DNA from: Nissolia schottii
Lineage: Eukaryota; Streptophyta; Magnoliopsida; Fabales; Fabaceae
Reading direction: 5' to 3'
Assembly (NCBI GenBank): GCA_003254905.1
Contig: QANU01097977.1
Location: forward strand, 72,407-136,406
Length of the DNA stretch: 64,000 nucleotides
The notes under the pieces are model-generated. The model saw only the letters and a program-made list of their open reading frames with translations, ran no database searches and was not told the origin of the DNA. How positions within the stretch are numbered: the stretch's first letter is position 1; every line of letters starts with the position of its first letter. Positions 62,274-64,000 of this stretch are shown in pieces. The position numbers were made by a program, and so were the translations under genes.

Positions 62274-62603
62274 TTATTTGTACACCTTAAAAATAACTAC
62301 TTAATAGAGAAATAAACATTACAAAACAAAGAAATAAATATTACAAAGCAAAGAAACAAACATTGTCATCGAGCATTTTTGTATGTCCGTGCACACGAAA
62401 GTTTAATGTTACTACAAAATAGTAAAACAAACATTGCCATTAAACATTTATGTGTGCTCATGCAAGCATGTGTTTAATATTACTTGTTTTATGTGTTTGA
62501 TAATGCTTGTTTCTCTATTATGTAATATTTATTTTTTTATTGTGTAATGTTTGTTTCTTTATTTGGCGATTGATGGATAACTATTTTTGAGGTGTACAAA
62601 TAA
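62274..62603. mobile_element. MITE with TTATTTGTACACC termini
   Basis: Perfect 13-bp inverted termini (TTATTTGTACACC and GGTGTACAAATAA) continue inward as a longer imperfect inverted repeat (aataactacttaatagagaa versus gataactatttttgag). The arms are filled with acaaacatta-type motifs. No coding sequence is present. A target-site duplication is not clear. Confidence 0.7.
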
Positions 62604-62929
62604 TGGAGTTTTTTTTATTTGAATTGGGCCTCAAAACCCAATCCAAGGCAAACAAACCCAACATAATTATGCTACAGAACTAAAATCTGAGTCATTTATT
62701 GAATGAAAAATCCTAAATAGCTAAAACGAAAAAGCAGTAGAATTGCCACCAAAGAAAAATGGATGGCAACCCCCTTAGCAACCATCATGAAAATGAAGAT
62801 CAAAGAAGGAAAGACAGATGAGAGGAGAAAAAAAAAAAGATAAGATATAATCTAGATTTAATAGGGTATTAGTTATACATAATTTCCTTCCTAAATAATT
62901 TTATTATCCTATCTAGTAAGATATTTAGG

Positions 62930-63395
62930 AGGCGTTTGGTACATTACCCTCAAGATTAGCAGGTAATCTAGATTACTTTTTGAAAATATTATCACCTTTT
63001 AAATTGCTAAAATATATTACATTGTTGTGTTTGGTATGCACATGTAATGTAATTAAGAATTTGCACTATCTTGTTTGGCATATAAAAAAGATTATGAGAT
63101 AATATACATTACTTATTATTATTATTATTATTATTATTATTTTATTTTTTTATTTTTTTATTACTATTTTTACTTTTATTATTATTTCTAGTTATTATTA
63201 TTGTTGTTGTTGTTTTTATATTATTACTTTTTTTATTGTTGTTGTTGTTGCTCTTATTATTATTTAGGATTACTAGAGGTGATAATCTAGATAGACATTT
63301 TTGGTGGAGGTAATCCACATTACTATTTTGAAGACAATGTGAATTACATGAGTAATCAAAATTACTAATAATCCTGTTGCACCAAACAAGTCAAT
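62930..63395. mobile_element. hAT-like MITE (GGCGTTTGGTAC type)
   Basis: The left end ggaggcgtttggtacattac and the right end gttgcaccaaacaagt are opposed, and aggtaatctagattac/ggtaatccacattac motifs are mirrored inside. The core contains (TTA)n and (GTT)n microsatellites. A partial relative lies at 13501-13600. Confidence 0.55.
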
Positions 63396-64000
63396 GTGAA
63401 TTACCAAATAATTTAAAAGTCTGGTAATATGAATAGATTATCTCATATTAAATGACTCTTTAATCTTAATCCTAATCCTAATATCTCATTGTGTGAACTG
63501 ACTTAACCATCAAAGTCTCTGCAAGTACACCCTCAACGATAGAGCAAGGATATGTCAAAAGAGAAGATTGCATTTTATAATGATCTACCGGATTATATAT
63601 ATACAAACTCACTTTGTTATTTCCATACAACTATGAATTATTTGATTGTAGGTTTTTTTTTTTGGTAATATTTGATTGTAGTATTTTGTTTGTGATTAAG
63701 ACAAGCTTGACTTGATGTGCCCCACATTAAAGTGCTTGTTATCTATTCTTATCATATTGTTGCAGATTCCTAACAATGTTATATATAGCTTCAATATCTT
63801 TGCCAAACCATAGCTTTAGTACAAGCACTCGATTGGCTTAAGTTTTACTCAACTATCTAACTAATAATTCGTGAAAAACAAAAGAAGTAGAAAAGGGAAG
63901 TACGTAGGAGGTTGCTTATGTCCAGTATAAAGTTGTGATGAGAATTCAAAATCAAGAAGATTTAAAGAGATGAATTAAGTGAAAAATTATTTAAGAGGTT
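63396..64000. other. AT-rich intergenic sequence
   Basis: No gene or clear repeat is seen. Confidence 0.45.

Noticed and set aside
1-64000. Operon or biosynthetic cluster among the five host genes
   Set aside because: The genes belong to unrelated processes, have their own leaders and introns, and are separated by repeats.

Overview
The window is nuclear DNA from a flowering plant, most likely a eudicot. It is AT-rich and carries spliced genes of plant-specific families (TBL, MAP65, AHL, DUF761). It also holds plant repeats: an Au SINE, Stowaway- and hAT-like MITEs, a FAR1/MULE transposase relic, a Tat-like Ty3/gypsy fossil, and an L1-type LINE relic whose ORF1 has a DUF4283-like domain. The species cannot be named from the sequence alone. 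There are two N gaps (10633-10900, 41678-41888) and four single Ns (4494, 12247, 25703, 57609). At 4494 and 12247 the same sequence lies on both sides of the N, so part of the apparent repetition is probably unmerged assembly overlap.

Layout. 1-7.6 kb: AT-rich flank, then a broken Ty3/gypsy segment present twice in tandem (about 2.8 kb each), then a clean solo LTR. 7.6-13.7 kb: AT-rich, with a long inverted repeat, a Stowaway-like MITE and a GACCC-rich hAT-like element. 14.5-18.5 kb (+): a three-exon TRICHOME BIREFRINGENCE-LIKE polysaccharide O-acetyltransferase gene. 19.5-26.3 kb: arrays of GTTTGTTCA-type and GGTTGTGTC-type minisatellites surrounding a decayed FAR1/MULE transposase and a captured RING-finger fragment. 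28-33.2 kb (+): a 12-exon MAP65-3/PLEIADE gene. 34.8-39.7 kb (+): a five-exon AHL gene with two AT-hooks. 43.4-43.8 kb (-): a single-exon DUF761 gene. 46.4-50.4 kb: decayed repeats, including a transposon-associated coding remnant. 51.8-55.6 kb (+): a 12-exon DUF89 damage-control phosphatase gene, orthologous in type to Arabidopsis At2g17340. 56.5-64 kb: a composite repeat region with a GACCC-rich element, a GC-rich insert, a LINE relic with ORF1 and the first codons of ORF2, a SINE with target-site duplications, and several MITEs.

The five host genes are separate transcription units with no operon-like relation. They cover cell-wall acetylation, cytokinesis, chromatin binding, an unknown small protein, and metabolite repair. 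The MAP65-3 model is supported by two AACGG (MSA-type) motifs just upstream, as expected for a G2/M gene. Two GC-AG introns are required, one in MAP65-3 and one in the DUF89 gene. I see no wholly new gene system. The most unusual feature is the recurrent pattern of DNA-transposon relics flanked by inverted arrays built on TTTGT- or TTGTGT-type motifs.
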